Notes under the pieces: generated by a model | What the model saw: only the letters and a program-made list of their open reading frames with translations | The model's database searches: none | Told to the model about the DNA's origin: nothing | Position numbers and translations under genes: made by a program | Assembly: GCF_016888165.1 (NCBI RefSeq) | Contig: NZ_JACSWC010000428.1 | Location: 1-45,570, forward strand | Direction of reading: 5' to 3' | DNA from: Halomicronema sp. CCY15110 | GTDB lineage: Bacteria > Cyanobacteriota > Cyanobacteriia > Phormidesmidales > Phormidesmidaceae | DNA: 45,570 nucleotides | Shown here: positions 1 to 7,877 of the stretch, in pieces | Numbering within the stretch: position 1 is the stretch's first letter | Layout of the letters: every line of letters begins with the position of its first letter

Positions 1-2
1 AA

Positions 3-239
3 AGAAACCTCATGTCTCAACCGCTCGATTGCTTGCCAAAGCTAAAGCTGAGAAGAAAGCACCTTGAAAGGGCTGGGACAGAAACCAAACCCGCTAAGGG
101 GGCGAGGCCGGAAACTGCGGGTGCGGCCAACAACGGTGATAGCAGCGTCAGCAACGTGGACAAGAATGGACAATCGCCCAATCAGGCGACTGACGCCTCA
201 TCGTCAGAGTCAGAAACGACTTCAGATCTTAGCAACTGA
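3..239 (+). CDS. C-terminal part of an unidentified protein, truncated by the window edge
   Basis: The frame is open from base 3 to a TGA at 237-239, so the start would lie outside the window. An internal ATG at 12 could also serve. The last ~55 residues are rich in Ala, Ser, Thr, Asn, Gln and acidic residues, as in a disordered C-terminal tail. Another frame is open from base 2 to a stop at 65-67 and gives a Lys/Ala-rich helix-like end, so the true protein may end there, or a frameshift may join the two. No family is recognised. Its 3' end overlaps the 3' end of the convergent pgeF gene by 11 bases. Confidence 0.35.
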   Translation, partial: RNLMSQPLDCLPKLKLRRKHLERAGTETKPAKGARPETAGAANNGDSSVSNVDKNGQSPNQATDASSSESETTSDLSN

Positions 240-1020
240 CAATGCCAGACCACTGCACCTTTTTTTCGCGGGTGCGGCGGTAAGAGAAGAACCGCTCAGG
301 TTCTTGAAAGGTGCAGTGGGGTGCGATCTCGACGTGTTCATCGGGAATGCCCAGACCGGAAATTTGCAATGCATTGATCCGTCGCACATCGAGCCGTACG
401 CGTCCAGACTGCGGATCGGGCAGCACGGGGGGCTCGGCCAATGCTTGTAAATGAGCGACGAGATCGTGGTCATCTAGCGCGGCGATCGCCGCATCCATGG
501 CCGTCAGCGATCGCCCCACTTCTGCCGCTACATGGGTCGTGACTTGGTACACCGTCCCCGCGATCGCCGGCCCCATCGCCACCCTTAAATGCGCTAACTC
601 ACTGCCCTGGGCCTGCATTTTCGCGATCGTAGTCGGCACAATGTTGAGCGCCGTGCCGCGCCAACCGGCATGAATCGCCGCCACCTGACCCGTCTGCGTA
701 TCGGCAATCAAAACTGGAGTACAGTCGGCGGTACAGACCCAAACCGCTTGTTGGGGGGCCACACTCATCACGGCATCCGCTGGCGGCAACTGATCGGTCG
801 CGGCATGATCAGCGGGGAGGTCTTGAGGCGTCACCACGTGATTGCCGTGCACCTGTTTAGCCCGATAGGCCGGACCATCACCCCCCAATCGCTGACGCAA
901 GGTGTTTGGCAGGCTGGGCCAAGACTGACGGGTAAAAAAACCGTGGGGCCAGCGACTCAGCAGTGATGTGGTCAAGTAGGCGTGTTCAGTGTCTTCAGAC
1001 CAATGCCAAGAATGATTCAT
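229..1020 (-). CDS. pgeF: Laccase-domain protein, YfiH/PgeF family (purine nucleoside phosphorylase / peptidoglycan editing factor)
   Basis: A 263-residue protein of the multicopper-oxidase-like YfiH family, of normal length. The family's zinc/catalytic residues are visible: His in QVHGNHVV, Cys in TADCTPVL, and His in AIHAGWRGTA. Family members have been shown to cleave adenosine/inosine by phosphorolysis and, in E. coli, to edit misplaced amino acids in peptidoglycan precursors; which role applies here is not visible. It is cytoplasmic with no signal peptide. The ATG at 1020 follows a 5' region of several hundred bases with no minus-strand gene immediately upstream, so it is probably transcribed alone. 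The gene converges on the truncated ORF at the window start. Confidence 0.88.
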   Translation of the reverse strand: MNHSWHWSEDTEHAYLTTSLLSRWPHGFFTRQSWPSLPNTLRQRLGGDGPAYRAKQVHGNHVVTPQDLPADHAATDQLPPADAVMSVAPQQAVWVCTADCTPVLIADTQTGQVAAIHAGWRGTALNIVPTTIAKMQAQGSELAHLRVAMGPAIAGTVYQVTTHVAAEVGRSLTAMDAAIAALDDHDLVAHLQALAEPPVLPDPQSGRVRLDVRRINALQISGLGIPDEHVEIAPHCTFQEPERFFSYRRTREKKVQWSGIVSC

Positions 1021-1535
1021 AAACCCCTAGAAAGCCAAATCTCACCAGTGTGGCAGCAGTTTCGGTGGGTGCTTGACCCGCCATAATCGCTCCTGACCAA
1101 AATCATCGGCGGTCGATGGTGGCGATCGCTAAGGTGGGTGATCAGCCGCCCACAATAGCTGCCCCGAGCGAACCAATAGCGTTATCGATTTTGCATCATA
1201 ACGTGTCATTTACCTCTCTGCTTGCACCGATTGCGAGGGCTGCTTCCAGACGAAAATCAGGTCTGGAGAGCATGACGCCGATGGGCAGTGGGTCTAGTAG
1301 TTAAATCCAGCAAATCCAGCAGAAAGACAATGGGGACACTGCCGAAACTAGACAGCGTCCCCATCAATTTTTCTTATAGGCTAGAGTCTTTATTCTGCGT
1401 GACTCCATGTCATTGATTTTATATTCGCCGATGCTGAACAAGTGGCGAATGGTTTGTAATTTTGTTTTTATATTTTGCCTGTGCAAAGGTTTGTGAAGAT
1501 AAATCGCTCACTGTAAAGGCACTTAAGATTCCTGA
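1021..1535. other. 515-base intergenic region with a hairpin and the pgeF upstream region
   Basis: No convincing gene is seen. It must contain the pgeF promoter (minus strand) and the 3' end of yqeG. A strong hairpin lies at 1330-1364 (listed separately). The motif CATCATAACGTG at 1194-1205 recurs upstream of the GNAT gene at 5934-5945; on the minus strand it contains TATGAT, one base from a consensus -10. A 62-codon plus-strand ORF at 1116-1304 ends just before the hairpin but has unconvincing composition. Confidence 0.5.
1330..1375 (+). terminator. Rho-independent terminator-like hairpin with plus-strand T tract
   Basis: The arms ATGGGGACACTG (1330-1341) and CAGCGTCCCCAT (1353-1364) pair over 12 positions with one mismatch and an 11-base loop. 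On the plus strand the hairpin is followed by a T-rich run (1368-1375). The nearest annotated gene is yqeG on the minus strand, which ends at 1536, so it could act as a bidirectional yqeG terminator. Its orientation, however, fits a plus-strand transcript better. Confidence 0.6.
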
Positions 1536-2057
1536 TCAAGGCTCAGAATGCAAAGACACTCCCAGAATTTGCGAGAGCCAAACTTCCGTCGATCGCACCA
1601 GATATTTGCCGGGTTGGCTCATTGGGGTCACCATCGGTTCAACCAGGATGGTAAACATGCCTAGGCGGTTGCCCGCTAAAACGTCAGTAAATAGGCGATC
1701 GCCGACCATCGCAATTTGCTCAATGGGGAGCTGCATGGCCTCGGCGGCGCGTCTCAGCTTACGGCGTGAGGGTTTGCCCGCGCCCGTGATGTAGGGCGCT
1801 GATAGACTTTCGGCAATGCGCCGGATTCGCGGTTCATTGAGGTTATTGCTCACTAACCAAATGGGCACCTGAGCCTGAAGCGTGGCAAACCAGGTTTGTA
1901 CTTCAGCCGTGGTTTCAGATTCGCGGATGGGCACCAGGGTTTCGTCCACGTCAAGTACGAGCCCCTTTAAGCGATGCCGCTCCACCAAATCCAGGCTAAT
2001 GCCCAGAACAGGCTGACCCAATACAAGATCAGGCTGCAACTTATGACTGCACATCAA
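1536..2057 (-). CDS. yqeG: YqeG family HAD IIIA-type phosphatase
   Basis: A 173-residue HAD-superfamily protein. Motif I is DVDETL, with the nucleophile Asp and the general acid Asp two residues later. Motif II is the Ser of LVSNN, the Lys of GAGKPSR supplies motif III, and motif IV is GDRLFTDVLAGN. Length and motif order fit YqeG, a family related to mitochondrial PGP/GEP4-type phosphatidylglycerophosphate phosphatases. In cyanobacteria and plants a role in phosphatidylglycerol synthesis has been proposed; the exact substrate here is inferred. It lies 86 bases downstream of mltG on the same strand, the last gene of a minus-strand cluster (ruvX, DUF3727, mltG, yqeG). Confidence 0.85.
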   Translation of the reverse strand: MMCSHKLQPDLVLGQPVLGISLDLVERHRLKGLVLDVDETLVPIRESETTAEVQTWFATLQAQVPIWLVSNNLNEPRIRRIAESLSAPYITGAGKPSRRKLRRAAEAMQLPIEQIAMVGDRLFTDVLAGNRLGMFTILVEPMVTPMSQPGKYLVRSTEVWLSQILGVSLHSEP

Positions 2058-2143
2058 ACTAGGGCTCCCATCCTAAGCGAAAACGAAAACGTTGTAGTCG
2101 AAAGGTCGTGTCCCCAGCATATCGACCCACCGCCTGGCTGAAT

Positions 2144-3220
2144 CTACGGATTGATGCCGTCGATCGCATCGCGAATGCGGGCCTGAGCCGCTTCGTGTTC
2201 CGCCAAAGTCCGACTAAACACATGGGTGCCGTCATAACGCGCGACAAAATACAAATACTCCGTCGGGGGCGGAGCGAGGCTGGCTTCCAAGCTCGGTAAC
2301 CCAGGATTGGCGATCGGGGTCGGCGGCAACCCGACGTTGATATAGGTGTTGTAAGGCGAAGGCGTGTTGACTTGAGCCAGGGTTAGCGGTTGCTCAGGCG
2401 TTTGCGTCACTCCCAAACCATATTCTACTGTTGGATCAGCCCCTAGCGGCATGTCTTCCGCGAGACGCCGATTAAAGACCGCCGCAATTTCTGATCGCTC
2501 TTCCGGAATGACGGCTTCGCGCTCGACAATGCTGGCCAGGGTGACCCACTCCAGCAACGAAAACTCAGAGTTACCTTGTTGATAAACCGGCAACGCGATC
2601 GCCTCAAACCGCTGCAACATTAAATCACGCATTCCTTCAGCCGTGACGGCTTCAGCGGGCAGCAAATAAGTGTCTGGATAGAGGAAACCTTCTAGGTGAG
2701 GCAGTTCCTGGGGCAGCCAGGGAAAGCGATCGCGGGGCACCTCCTGCGTGGCGGTTAGAAAGGCTTGAGCAGAGAATGCGCCGCGCTCTTCAAAGGCCGC
2801 CGCCATTTGCTCGCGAGTCCATCCTTCGGGAATAGTGAAGGCGGTTTGCAGCACCTCACCGGAGCGAATTTGGCGGGCGATTTCTGGCAGCGATTGGGCC
2901 GGTGATAGGGCGTAAGTCCCCGCTTGGTAGGTGACATCTTGCTGCAAATCTTGCCAGCGGCTCCACATGTCCCATGCGACGTGGGAGCGAATCAGGCCAG
3001 CCGCCTCTAAATCGCGGCCAATTTGTTGACCAGAGGTGCCTTGACTAATCTGAATTTGCACGGGATCAGTAGCGGCAGCACTGGCTTCGTCAGTGTCCTC
3101 GACTGGATCGATGGGAGCGGTGGCCCAGCTCCACCAAGCCCAGCCCTGCCACCCCGCCAAGCCTAAGGCAACGGGGAGCAGTAAAAAGAAAAATAGAAGC
3201 TTGGGAAGACGAGAAGCCAT
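2144..3220 (-). CDS. mltG: Endolytic murein transglycosylase MltG
   Basis: Starting at the ATG at 3220 the product is 358 residues; an upstream in-frame ATG at 3256 would add 12 non-membrane residues before the Lys-rich start of the signal anchor, so 3220 is preferred. A hydrophobic anchor (about residues 6-30) is followed by a periplasmic YceG domain with a LysM-like region (IPEGWTREQMAAAF). The catalytic Glu lies in LASIVEREAVIPEE, and DPTVEYGL and NTPSPYNTY are typical family signatures. The enzyme cuts nascent glycan strands and sets their length. It is flanked by DUF3727 upstream and yqeG downstream on the same strand. Confidence 0.92.
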   Translation of the reverse strand: MASRLPKLLFFFLLLPVALGLAGWQGWAWWSWATAPIDPVEDTDEASAAATDPVQIQISQGTSGQQIGRDLEAAGLIRSHVAWDMWSRWQDLQQDVTYQAGTYALSPAQSLPEIARQIRSGEVLQTAFTIPEGWTREQMAAAFEERGAFSAQAFLTATQEVPRDRFPWLPQELPHLEGFLYPDTYLLPAEAVTAEGMRDLMLQRFEAIALPVYQQGNSEFSLLEWVTLASIVEREAVIPEERSEIAAVFNRRLAEDMPLGADPTVEYGLGVTQTPEQPLTLAQVNTPSPYNTYINVGLPPTPIANPGLPSLEASLAPPPTEYLYFVARYDGTHVFSRTLAEHEAAQARIRDAIDGINP

Positions 3221-3464
3221 TGCTTTTGCCGTTAGCGGATGAATGCTGCATGCCAACGTCGGCTATTTTAGCCCGTTATCGCGGCTAATCAAGGCAACTC
3301 CGTTGATGGGAGGCTGAGACGAAGGGGGAAAGAGCGATCGCGGGCAAGTCCAACAGAATGCCTGCCCGTCGCTGGTCGGACCCGGAGTGCCCCCTCGCGA
3401 CGCAGGCGGTCAGTGGCCGCTCACCGTGAGTAGAGCGATCGTTGAGGTCCGGCACCGCCAGAAT

Positions 3465-4040
3465 CTACTCCAACACATCAAAAATGCTGGACTCAATTTC
3501 CGGTCGCAGCCGTTCAAATTCCTCGGGCGGAATCATGCGGGCATCCCCTTGCGCCGCGATCTCGGCAAAGATTAAGAGGGGATCTAGCGGCGTGCAGATG
3601 GTGTATTCCATATCTTCATGGAAAAACGTTGCCAGGGTCTGAAATTCTTCGGTGTCAGTTTCACCATCTTCGTCAATGTCCCCAATATCTAGCGTGAAAC
3701 AATCTTCCTCTTGGGGGCTGGGGAGCTCGCCCGAGACACTCAGGGTTACAGCACTCCGCTGCAACACCAGATCGTGTTCCGCTAAGACGGCTCGGGCCGT
3801 AGGCAACAGGACTTCAATGTCGCTTTCTTCGATATCGACCAGCGTGTCCGTATCATCGTCGTCTTCATCTGGCTCCCAGGCAAAAATTTCGATCGGTGTA
3901 TCTAGCGGCAACAACAGCGCATACTGCCGCTGACCAATGTCAAAGGTCTGCTCGATTTGGCACATCAGGACCCGACCTGCCTCGTCTCTAACGGCAATGG
4001 TGGGACGGTCTTGAACGAAATCTGAATCCGAAAAAGTCAT
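3465..4040 (-). CDS. DUF3727 (DUF1292-like) domain protein
   Basis: A 191-residue acidic protein. The N-terminal half (about residues 15-90) resembles DUF1292, with the pattern DEAGRVLMCQIEQTF. The C-terminal half carries the DUF3727 part ending in PPEEFERLRPEIES. The start chosen is the ATG at 4040, which overlaps the ruvX stop as ATGA; the longer frame to 4118 would run inside ruvX. Translational coupling with ruvX is likely. The family is widespread in cyanobacteria and plastids and its function is not established. There is no signal peptide or membrane segment. Confidence 0.82.
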   Translation of the reverse strand: MTFSDSDFVQDRPTIAVRDEAGRVLMCQIEQTFDIGQRQYALLLPLDTPIEIFAWEPDEDDDDTDTLVDIEESDIEVLLPTARAVLAEHDLVLQRSAVTLSVSGELPSPQEEDCFTLDIGDIDEDGETDTEEFQTLATFFHEDMEYTICTPLDPLLIFAEIAAQGDARMIPPEEFERLRPEIESSIFDVLE

Positions 4041-4525
4041 TCCGGGTCTCCTGCGGCGGGCTGCGTAGGTGAGGGCGTGGGCGGGACTGTAGGCGGGCGA
4101 TCGCGCTGATCGAGCCATTGCTGCAAGATAATCGCGGCCGCTTTTTGGTCGATCAGTCCTTTGTTACGACGAGACAGGGTCACCCCTTCGGCTTGCAACA
4201 TTTGCTCTGCCTGAAAAGAGGTCAACCGCTCATCTACATACTCTACGGGTATTTGTAAAATTGACGATAGCTTTTCGGCAAAAGTTTGCACCCAGGCTGC
4301 TTGCTTGCCCAACTCCCCATTCATGGTGTACGGCAGCCCCACCACCAGCACATTCACTTGTCGTGCTTCGATCACGGTCTTGAGATCATCCACCACCGCG
4401 CGCCAGGAACGATTCTGCACGGTTGGCAATTCGGTCACCAACATCCCCAAGCGATCGCACCCCGCCACCCCAATCCGGCGGCGACCAATATCTAAAGCCA
4501 GGGCGGAGACGTAGGATTGAGGCAT
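4037..4525 (-). CDS. ruvX: Putative Holliday junction resolvase RuvX / YqgF
   Basis: From the ATG at 4525 the protein is 162 residues, normal for YqgF. It has the RNase H-like signature ALALDIGRRRIGVA with the first catalytic Asp near the N terminus, VVGLPYTMNG in the middle, VEYVDERLTSFQAE with the Asp-Glu pair, and KGLIDQKAAAIILQQWL at the end, carrying the last acidic residue. The family acts in 16S rRNA 5' maturation and/or junction resolution. The reading frame continues to 4591, but that extension has no family similarity. The stop overlaps the DUF3727 start by four bases. Confidence 0.9.
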   Translation of the reverse strand: MPQSYVSALALDIGRRRIGVAGCDRLGMLVTELPTVQNRSWRAVVDDLKTVIEARQVNVLVVGLPYTMNGELGKQAAWVQTFAEKLSSILQIPVEYVDERLTSFQAEQMLQAEGVTLSRRNKGLIDQKAAAIILQQWLDQRDRPPTVPPTPSPTQPAAGDPE

Positions 4526-4625
4526 GGCAAGCTCGCAATGACGGCAGTCAGCAAAAATTGTAGGCCACGTTGCGGGAGCCTTGAAAACCAACCCATCATG
4601 CCTAATCTCGCTGGGTCGTTACTGA

Positions 4626-5882
4626 CTATCCTGACTGCCCGGATAGGTTGTCTGAATTTGAGTGGGGATGAGCCCGTCCCAGGTCGCCACTTTCGGGCCG
4701 CTGGGGAGCAGAAGGATTGGGCGATCGCGGTGAGTCGTCTTGGTCATACTGCCAAGAGATGCGTCCGGGAATCGGCTTGCCCGCCGGTTGTAAGCCCGCT
4801 AAGACCTCCGGCAGTTGCAGACCTTCCAACGCCGCCGGTTTTGCTTCCCGCACCTTGTGCCACACCGAGCGCGACAACATCAATGTGCGATCCACCGGGC
4901 TCGCCTGTATTTTCAGCAAAAACTCTTCTCGTTCGGGCTGATAATCCCGAGACGTGACCCGTAACGGCATCGCCGGATAGCTTTGCAGCAATCCCGCCAT
5001 GTGACTCAGTAACTCGGGATACAGCCACGTATAAGCGGGATGTACCGTCAGTTCTGCCGAGTGATAGCGGTGTTTGCCCCGGCAGGCCACCAGGTCAAAG
5101 CGACCGATAGCGGCCTTACGCTGCGGCTCAAACACATAAGCCTGAATGCGGTTTTCGCGATGCATCCACTGTCGCGCGGTGTTCGCCATTGACTTGGCGG
5201 GCTCCACCTTGAAATCTTGGATTTGTTGGTCAAAGACTTGACGCACCAGAGGCGGCATCGCTGCGGTATCGAGCTGATATAGCAACTGTGCGTCGGCATT
5301 GCTGACCGCCATCAGGTTGGGCAAATCGGGTTCTTGCTTTGCTTGCTCAACCAACACGTCGGGACTAATTTCCCAATAGGTGACTTGAGCCAACGGTTGA
5401 AAACCATTTTGTCGATACAAAGCCAACGCGGCTTTTTGCTCAATATCCACTTCTGCCAGCCACATGCGGGCTTCCCAAACCGTCTCAAAACAGTGGCGCA
5501 GGAGTTTTGACCCCACACTATCCAGGGGACTTTCAGTACTCGGCGGCACCACATCGGGATGAATCGCCAACCGATTGACCTGCCAAGTGCTGCGGGTGCG
5601 GTTGAAGGGGGACACCTCGATCATGCCGCAGAGGGTGTCGTCGAGGGAGGCCACAAAGCCTGACCACCGAGGCTGGTTCGGCAGCGCTAGGGTGGTCACT
5701 CGTTGCCACCAAGCGGCGAGAGGATGCTGCACTAAACTTTGGGTATTGGCGGCACCCCAGAGCCCTGAGTCCGGCTCAGGAATGACAGTTGCGGCCCCAC
5801 TCCAATGATCCAAGGCATCAATGTCGCGCGGATACAGGGGACGCAGTTGTAGTTCCGAAGTTTGCAGATCGGGAGTAGACAT
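4626..5882 (-). CDS. GNAT family N-acetyltransferase, two-domain cyanobacterial type
   Basis: A 418-residue protein. The N-terminal half (about 1-175) follows the GNAT pattern, with beta strand WQVNRLAIHP, then SKLLRHCFETVW and the ALYRQNGFQPLAQVTYWE signature of the acetyl-CoA fold. The second half (about 190-350) looks like a degenerate or second GNAT-like domain. The last ~50 residues are a low-complexity Pro/Ser/Asp-rich tail. The substrate is unknown. It is 100 bases upstream of ruvX on the same strand, an arrangement I associate with cyanobacteria. A CACGTTATGATG element (5934-5945, minus strand) lies about 50 bases upstream and could include the -10 box. Confidence 0.75.
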   Translation of the reverse strand: MSTPDLQTSELQLRPLYPRDIDALDHWSGAATVIPEPDSGLWGAANTQSLVQHPLAAWWQRVTTLALPNQPRWSGFVASLDDTLCGMIEVSPFNRTRSTWQVNRLAIHPDVVPPSTESPLDSVGSKLLRHCFETVWEARMWLAEVDIEQKAALALYRQNGFQPLAQVTYWEISPDVLVEQAKQEPDLPNLMAVSNADAQLLYQLDTAAMPPLVRQVFDQQIQDFKVEPAKSMANTARQWMHRENRIQAYVFEPQRKAAIGRFDLVACRGKHRYHSAELTVHPAYTWLYPELLSHMAGLLQSYPAMPLRVTSRDYQPEREEFLLKIQASPVDRTLMLSRSVWHKVREAKPAALEGLQLPEVLAGLQPAGKPIPGRISWQYDQDDSPRSPNPSAPQRPESGDLGRAHPHSNSDNLSGQSG

Positions 5883-5933
5883 TGCCAGCCACGAAAAACA
5901 TCACCAATAGCCAAGTTGGCCTTTTGTTGACTT

Positions 5934-5945
5934 CATCATAACGTG
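5934..5945 (-). promoter_or_regulatory. Possible -10 promoter element upstream of the GNAT gene
   Basis: On the minus strand this reads CACGTTATGATG and contains TATGAT, one base from the sigma-70 consensus, about 50 bases before the start codon at 5882. The same 12 bases occur at 1194-1205 upstream of pgeF. No good -35 hexamer is seen at 17 bases, so the call is tentative. Confidence 0.25.
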
Positions 5946-6085
5946 CTCATCCCCAGAGCTGGCTCGCCCAGGCAGGGCAGCGATGCGAGATGCCGCGACG
6001 GCCAAGGGGGTTGGCGGCTCAGGACTGAAGGTAGCCTTGAGCCTTGAGTGCGATGTCGGGTGTCGTCAAGACTTTAAGGCATACG

Positions 6086-7249
6086 CTATTTGGGCCGTAT
6101 CAAGACTAAGGGGGTTTGCTCGTCGGCATTGCCAGCCGGATTGTCAATCAGGGCTTGGGTGACCACCGCGCGATTCACTCGGGGGCTAGCGGCGACAATT
6201 TTGACGGCTTTCAGGTCGTTGACGTCGACGATCGCCGCGCCCAGGCCAGTGGATTTCTCGATTTCATCGACAATGAGTTGGGGAGCCTCGGGGCCGAGCA
6301 CAATGAATTGGTCATAGGGCGGTAGGGTGCCCGTAACGTCGTCAATGAGTCGCGCTTGCTCGCCCGCCAGCTGATAAAAGCCGCCCCCTTGTCGCAGTAG
6401 CGCTTTTTTCGCTGTACCGCCGACAAAGGCCCCAAAGACGCGCCAGGGGCCGACTAAGTCCACTAATGTTTGTAAACCGCAGGCGGTGGCCAGACTGGAG
6501 GTGGGCAAAAAGTAATAGCACAAGCGCCGCGCCAGCCAGCTGGGCTGCACGGTGGAAGGATGACGCCAACGCCCCTGCATAATGGCGACGGGGGTTTCGC
6601 CCAGAGTGATAATGTCGCCCGGTTGGGCGTGGGGGCTGGCGTATCGTTTGACGACTTCGGTGGGGGTATCGAGGTGGGTCAACAAGTGGGTGGGCACGGG
6701 CATGACTTGCGCTTGGGGCGTGTCCCGCCAGGGTGGAGCCAGGGCGGGATCAGGAAACTGGAGCGGCACAATGACATGCCCAGTTTTGGGAACGCGGCCC
6801 CCTGGCCCATAGGTGAGGTAGTGGACCCGCACCCAGAGGGCTTTGAGCGATCGCACCTCTGGCCCGGTGATATCCACCTGCACCTTGAACTGGGTGCGCT
6901 TTTGCAGCTTGACAATGTAGGCAAACCAGTAGCCATCGGGACGGGCATCGGCATCGGGATGTTGGGAGGTAATGGTGATCTTGACTTGCAGATCGTCCAC
7001 CTCCCCTTTGCCCAGCAGCGTGGTCTCGGCGGTAAGCTCTGGCACCATGATCTCGGAGGCCGGGGTGCGATTAATCAGTTCGGGAACGCCGACGATTTGG
7101 TAATGGTCCGCCTCATATTTTTCGATATTCCACTGGCCAGCGGCAAAGGCGAGACGATTGCCTGCGCGTTGTCGATATTGCCATTCCAAACTGAGCCAAC
7201 CGACTAGCCCCAATAGCGCGATCGCTCCCACCAACCACACGAAGATCAT
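6086..7249 (-). CDS. CofE-like protein (annotated in cyanobacteria as F420-0:gamma-glutamyl ligase homologue)
   Basis: A 387-residue protein. It begins with a single N-terminal membrane segment (about residues 2-22), followed by a beta-rich domain (about 30-200) with no family I can name. From about residue 205 it has a CofE-like region: QPGDIITLGETPVAIMQGR is the counterpart of the metal/GTP-site segment of F420-gamma-glutamyl ligases, and DEIEKSTGLGAAIVDVNDLK follows. Cyanobacteria are not generally known to make F420, so the substrate is probably different. Neighbouring genes do not suggest a pathway. The call rests on motif memory and is moderate. Confidence 0.6.
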   Translation of the reverse strand: MIFVWLVGAIALLGLVGWLSLEWQYRQRAGNRLAFAAGQWNIEKYEADHYQIVGVPELINRTPASEIMVPELTAETTLLGKGEVDDLQVKITITSQHPDADARPDGYWFAYIVKLQKRTQFKVQVDITGPEVRSLKALWVRVHYLTYGPGGRVPKTGHVIVPLQFPDPALAPPWRDTPQAQVMPVPTHLLTHLDTPTEVVKRYASPHAQPGDIITLGETPVAIMQGRWRHPSTVQPSWLARRLCYYFLPTSSLATACGLQTLVDLVGPWRVFGAFVGGTAKKALLRQGGGFYQLAGEQARLIDDVTGTLPPYDQFIVLGPEAPQLIVDEIEKSTGLGAAIVDVNDLKAVKIVAASPRVNRAVVTQALIDNPAGNADEQTPLVLIRPK

Positions 7250-7877
7250 CGTTGCTCACCATTTCCTCGAAAATTTCGTCGCCTGTTACCGAATCGGCCA
7301 TGGCGCTTTCTCAAGGGTCAGTCTATAGAAGTTTGGGGGCATTCTTAACGAAATTTGCGAAGAATCGCGGTTTATCACAGGGCTAGCGAGACGTTGTGAC
7401 CCGGTAGGGTAGCTGCCAGGGAGACGCCATTGTCCACCGCAAATTTTGATGATCACGGGGACATCATCTTGGTCAATGGCCGCTGCGACGAGACCAGCAA
7501 CCGGCCCGGCCAGTCATCTTCAGGATGCAGTCTGTAGGGGTCAAATAGTGGTTAAACCTCTCGTCAACGGGGCGGCAGGCCCTGGCCGGTGGAGCCAGCG
7601 TGAGGGCAACCACGCTCAGCCCCAAAAGTCACGGGCACCAGAGACGTACCCCCAAGGATTTCCCCTGACCGACCATCAAACAGCAAAGTTCATCACTCCG
7701 CGCTATCCTTTAGCCTCGTACGGTAGAGAAGTCAAAGTTGCAACATCAGTGCCGCCAAGGTTTCAGAAAACTTTACAAAACCAGGTAAGTGGGGCACGAT
7801 CTCGATAAGAAATGTTGCAGATTTCTGGCTTCGGCGGATGAAAGCGACTGACCACGCAGTTAGAGGTTGATTCGAAC
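7250..7877. other. 628-base intergenic region between divergent genes
   Basis: It separates the minus-strand CofE-like gene from plus-strand cruF, so it should hold both promoters. A 120-codon plus-strand ORF at 7446-7808 has a composition unlike its neighbours (Pro, Gln, Arg, Ser without pattern) and no recognisable domain; I do not call it a gene. No tRNA, riboswitch or strong terminator was recognised. The stretch just before cruF contains AGAGG about 12 bases upstream of its ATG. Confidence 0.4.

Noticed and set aside
1116-1304. 62-codon plus-strand ORF ending before the terminator-like hairpin
   Set aside because: Kept only as a note: no ribosome site and no similarity; the hairpin alone does not prove a gene.
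7446-7808. 120-codon plus-strand ORF in the cruF upstream region
   Set aside because: No ribosome site, no motif, and composition typical of random GC-rich sequence.
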